Assembly (NCBI RefSeq): GCF_964204645.1
Contig: NC_134031.1
Span: 21,139,307 to 21,203,306, forward strand
Direction: 5' to 3'
Length of the DNA: 64,000 nt
Origin: Tubulanus polymorphus
Lineage: Eukaryota > Nemertea > Palaeonemertea > Tubulaniformes > Tubulanidae
Shown: piece by piece, positions 61,566 through 64,000 of the stretch
How the letters are laid out: every line of letters starts with the position of its first letter
Numbering within the stretch: position 1 is the stretch's first letter
The notes under the pieces: model-generated
What the model was told of the DNA's origin: nothing
Database searches by the model: none
Seen by the model: the letters and a program-made list of their open reading frames with translations, nothing else
Made by a program: the position numbers and the translations under genes

Positions 61566-62112
61566 TAGAACTTGTCGATGTCGGCCGCGCCCCGCTGATA
61601 AACTAGGTGAAATACCTATTGTGAGTCACCGATTTAAGTTTTTAAGTTTCTTTGTTTGAAATACCGGTATTTTATTGGGAATATTTTTCACATAATTTTT
61701 CTGTGAACTATTGCACGGAAATCGCTACAAATTCCTAATTTCGTGGTATTATTTCCCGCAACTATCAATTAGCGGCATTTAAAGTCTACCGCGGCATTTA
61801 AAGTCTACCGCGGGCACTATCGTGAACTCTTTAGTTGGTGCCCGGAGCGCTAATGCCCCTGAGTCCTAGTCGACCTCGATCTGCGCGGACTACAGAACTA
61901 GCCCTCCCAAGTGGAGTATGTCCCATTTAAGAATGATGGCGGACGAATCAATCGAAATTTACACTTGAAATATTTAGAAGCTTCTCTTTCAACGAAGAAG
62001 CGACAAAATGTCTTCAAACCATTTCAACATTGAAATACAGTAAGTAACTTTACTTATGAATCGAATACTTTTTTTGTACGGTTGAAGGTGATTCGAGATG
62101 GAAGGTGTCGGA
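61566..62112 (+). other. Possible first exon with short start frame
   Basis: A locally GC-richer stretch (61560-61900) with a small tandem pair gcggcatttaaagtctacc is followed by acaaaATGTCTTCAAACC (ATG at 62007) and a strong donor ataca/gtaagtaac near 62039. Joining this to the acceptor at about 62715 (tttatttcag) gives only MSSNHFNIEIQVMLY and a stop. Further exon-like borders occur at about 62716-62805 (donor gtagat), 63298 (acceptor attatttcag) and 63455 (acceptor attttcag). This could be a non-coding transcript or the 5' UTR exons of a gene beyond the window. Confidence 0.25.
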
Positions 62113-62369
62113 ACACAGGGGCTTGTCACAATGAATTCCGTCACAATTTGATGGACGGATGGATGACACCAGTTGCCAGTATCCCTATCTAGGTATGACT
62201 GCAGTTTTGGTGTCCCTAATGGTATGTACCTAACCTTACCATAACACTATTCTTTAATAACACTAGCGCCACCCAGTGGATAGGTGACCCAAACTGCAGT
62301 TAGCCCCCCTATCTATATAAGGATACTGGTGTGGTCCATCCTCAATCAAATTGTGATAAGCTCCTGTGT
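62113..62369. mobile_element. 257-bp fold-back MITE
   Basis: Ends acacaggggcttgtcacaa and the complement of acacaggagcttatcacaa. Complementarity continues inward through ccagtatcc and gactgcagtttt-type words for about 90 bp per arm, with indels. No coding content. Confidence 0.75.
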
Positions 62370-62507
62370 GTTGGACATAAAACACTCGGGTTTAACCGCC
62401 ATGTCGAGCTGATGCGTGTAAAACTGTCGGCCGACATTCAAGATACAATTAGTAAAATGTATGAATAATATCAAGTGTGGATCGAGGCCTAATATAAATT
62501 ATTACTA

Positions 62508-62657
62508 TCAATACAGATGGAGCATTTGAGCAGTGACTTGACACATTTTGACCCCAGTATCCTAGGTACTATATATAAAAAGACTGAGGATACTGGGGTC
62601 AAAATCTTTTTGTGTCAAGTCCCTGTAATTGCTATCAACACAGATGGAGAATTTGAC
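62508..62657. repeat. Inverted repeat framed by a direct repeat
   Basis: Left arm 62535-62563 (gacttgacacattttgacc, then ccagtatcct) pairs with 62587-62621 apart from a small insertion. The pair lies between two direct copies of a tatcaatacagatggag-type word (62508 and 62635), which look like long target duplications or a filled-in break. Confidence 0.6.
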
Positions 62658-63782
62658 CCCGCGGATACCCTTGATTTTATAGTGCTTTCTCTGACAGGTT
62701 TCTATGTTTATTTCAGGGTGATGCTCTACTAATTAACTGCAGTCATGCAGGAAGTTCAAGAAATAACTGTTTGCAATGAAGTGAACAAGTGATCCCTCGA
62801 TTCAGGTAGATATATCTTAGGCCCTAATCACAGACCTCTAGAAACTAAATAGTTTCAGTGGTGTTTTAAAACTGAGTTAACCAAAATCCAAGTAGGTTTT
62901 CAGCGCCGTTCTCAAATCATTGATGCCATCATGATTTGAAAGCTTGTCAAAGATTGCGGCTCAATTTACTGTGTTTGGGACTAAACAAAAATTTTGCTGC
63001 GATGAAATTTACTGTGGAAATATCAAACATGTTTGAATGGTGCGATTCACCTGCTGCTGAGCAACGAACACGCTGCAAATTTCATTGTGAAATCTGTAAT
63101 TTCAGACGGTGTGGGAATAAATTCATATAGTGTTCCCTGCTCTAAGTCTGAACCAATTTACCGTTAAGTCTTGTATGAAAAAAAGATTGTAACACTGAAA
63201 ATTCTTGGCACTAAAAGCATTTTGAATCTTGTTGAATCTGTTTTCATTTTTTATCTGATGAAGAAATAATGATTTTCAGTGTTTTGTATTATTTCAGATG
63301 TAGGCGTAACGCTAGAGTTTTGTTTATTCTACTCAAAAGAAGGTGATGTTTAGATCAGGTTCGTTTAGTTACTCTTATTTATATCGAATATTTGATATGA
63401 TTTTTGTGAATTGCTCTAATGATGTTATAATGAACGTTGTTTGATTTATTTTCAGTCTAATGGGGGAGGATCTCAATAACTGAAACCTGCGACACGTCTA
63501 CACCTGAAATTGACTGCACGTCAAATGAATGAATTATTGAATCTAAATGACTGTGATGTTTCATGCTGATTGGAGGATTTGGAGGAATGTCTCAGGTTCG
63601 AACCCAATGACTGTGTTGCGATGTCCCAGGTTCAAACCCAGTGATTCTGATCAGATGATGAACCAAGGTGTCTTATTACTTCACATACATTAGTTACATG
63701 TTCGCCACCTCTTGGAATTTTGCTGAACCACTAAATTACTGGAAAAGCTAATTGCGACGATTGGCAAAATGAGTTACATATC
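62658..63782. other. Intergenic or intronic, with two 76-bp-type motifs
   Basis: No protein gene recognised. At about 63585-63650 two B-box-like words occur, caggttcgaacccaatg and caggttcaaacccagtg, with gatgctgatt-like spacing. They are related to the 76-bp tRNA-like arrays of the macro-units, so this family also exists outside the array. Confidence 0.45.
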
Positions 63783-64000
63783 GCAGGCGCCATCTATCGG
63801 AAATTTGAGTTGTGAACTTTTGATCTGAAAACATTTTATCACAAAATCTGAGTGACTAAAAGCCCTCCAGGGATGGGGCAGTGAAGTTTACCATCAGTAC
63901 TGAAACTCTAACTTTGCATCATTCAAAATCTACTCAACCAATATAAACAAACTTTTAACCAAATATAAGAATCTACAGGGCTTCATTTCTGAATGATTGT
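63783..64000. repeat. Dispersed repeat, copy 3, cut by window end
   Basis: Starts ggcgccatctatcggaaatt and carries aactttgcatcattc and gaatctacagggcttcat, matching copies 1 and 2. Runs off the window. Confidence 0.7.

Overview
This is a eukaryotic, animal nuclear DNA window. It is AT-rich, has GT-AG introns with consistent phases, and is loaded with interspersed and tandem repeats. It carries a TRAF gene and part of a gene for a proline-rich, probably actin-associated protein. It also holds tRNA-derived SINEs, a LINE remnant, several fold-back elements and a pearl/CvA-like element (tandem core repeats plus an ACGG tail). The last is a type I associate with bivalves and other lophotrochozoans, so a marine lophotrochozoan, quite possibly a mollusc, is my best guess. 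No species can be named from the sequence alone.

Layout. 853-3556 (+): six 3'-terminal exons (492 codons) of a proline/serine-rich protein with three Pro-x-Trp basic motifs, tentatively espin/forked-like. 3.6-8.5 kb: 3' UTR or intergenic DNA, a 33-bp minisatellite, and a near-perfect palindrome with 251-bp arms that ends 84 bp before the next start codon. 8574-11747 (+): a complete seven-exon TRAF gene (552 residues: RING, TRAF zinc fingers, coiled coil, TRAF-C/MATH), the only complete and confidently identified gene. 12-15.5 kb: a minisatellite, a dispersed repeat and a promoter-like block that recurs at 17 kb.

15.5-55.1 kb is the dominant structure: a tandem array of a very large repeat unit. 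Three full units (A 19120-32077, B 32078-44022, C 44023-54781; 13.0, 11.9 and 10.8 kb) are preceded by an internally deleted unit and followed by the first 366 bp of another. Each full unit repeats the same order: 33-bp minisatellite, tRNA-derived SINE, a two-transmembrane exon remnant, a tRNA-like 76-bp array interrupted by a 148-178 bp fold-back element, a CAG tract, exon-like minus-strand segments, a 64-bp repeat, a 3.4-4.1 kb segment bounded by inverted repeats with C-rich edges, and a tRNA-like fold-back. Units differ mainly in internal tandem-repeat number and in private insertions. Examples are the pearl-like element only in A, a 117-copy CAG tract next to a new palindrome in B, and a nested fold-back insertion only in C.

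55.1-64 kb: an 18-bp minisatellite split by a DNA transposon with CAGGGGCGGATCCAG ends, a LINE C-terminus remnant, a diverged duplication of about 870 bp, another SINE, hairpins, a fold-back MITE, and two further copies of the dispersed repeat seen at 13 kb. No recognisable protein gene was found there, only possible non-coding exons.

The two real genes share a strand but no functional link is visible. The most unusual object is the macro-repeat array, with its replication-hazard motifs (CAG tract, palindromes, G-quadruplex-prone arrays) and spliced-looking minus-strand segments. Everything was read by eye. Repeat borders are approximate to a few bases, and family names for repeats are inferences.
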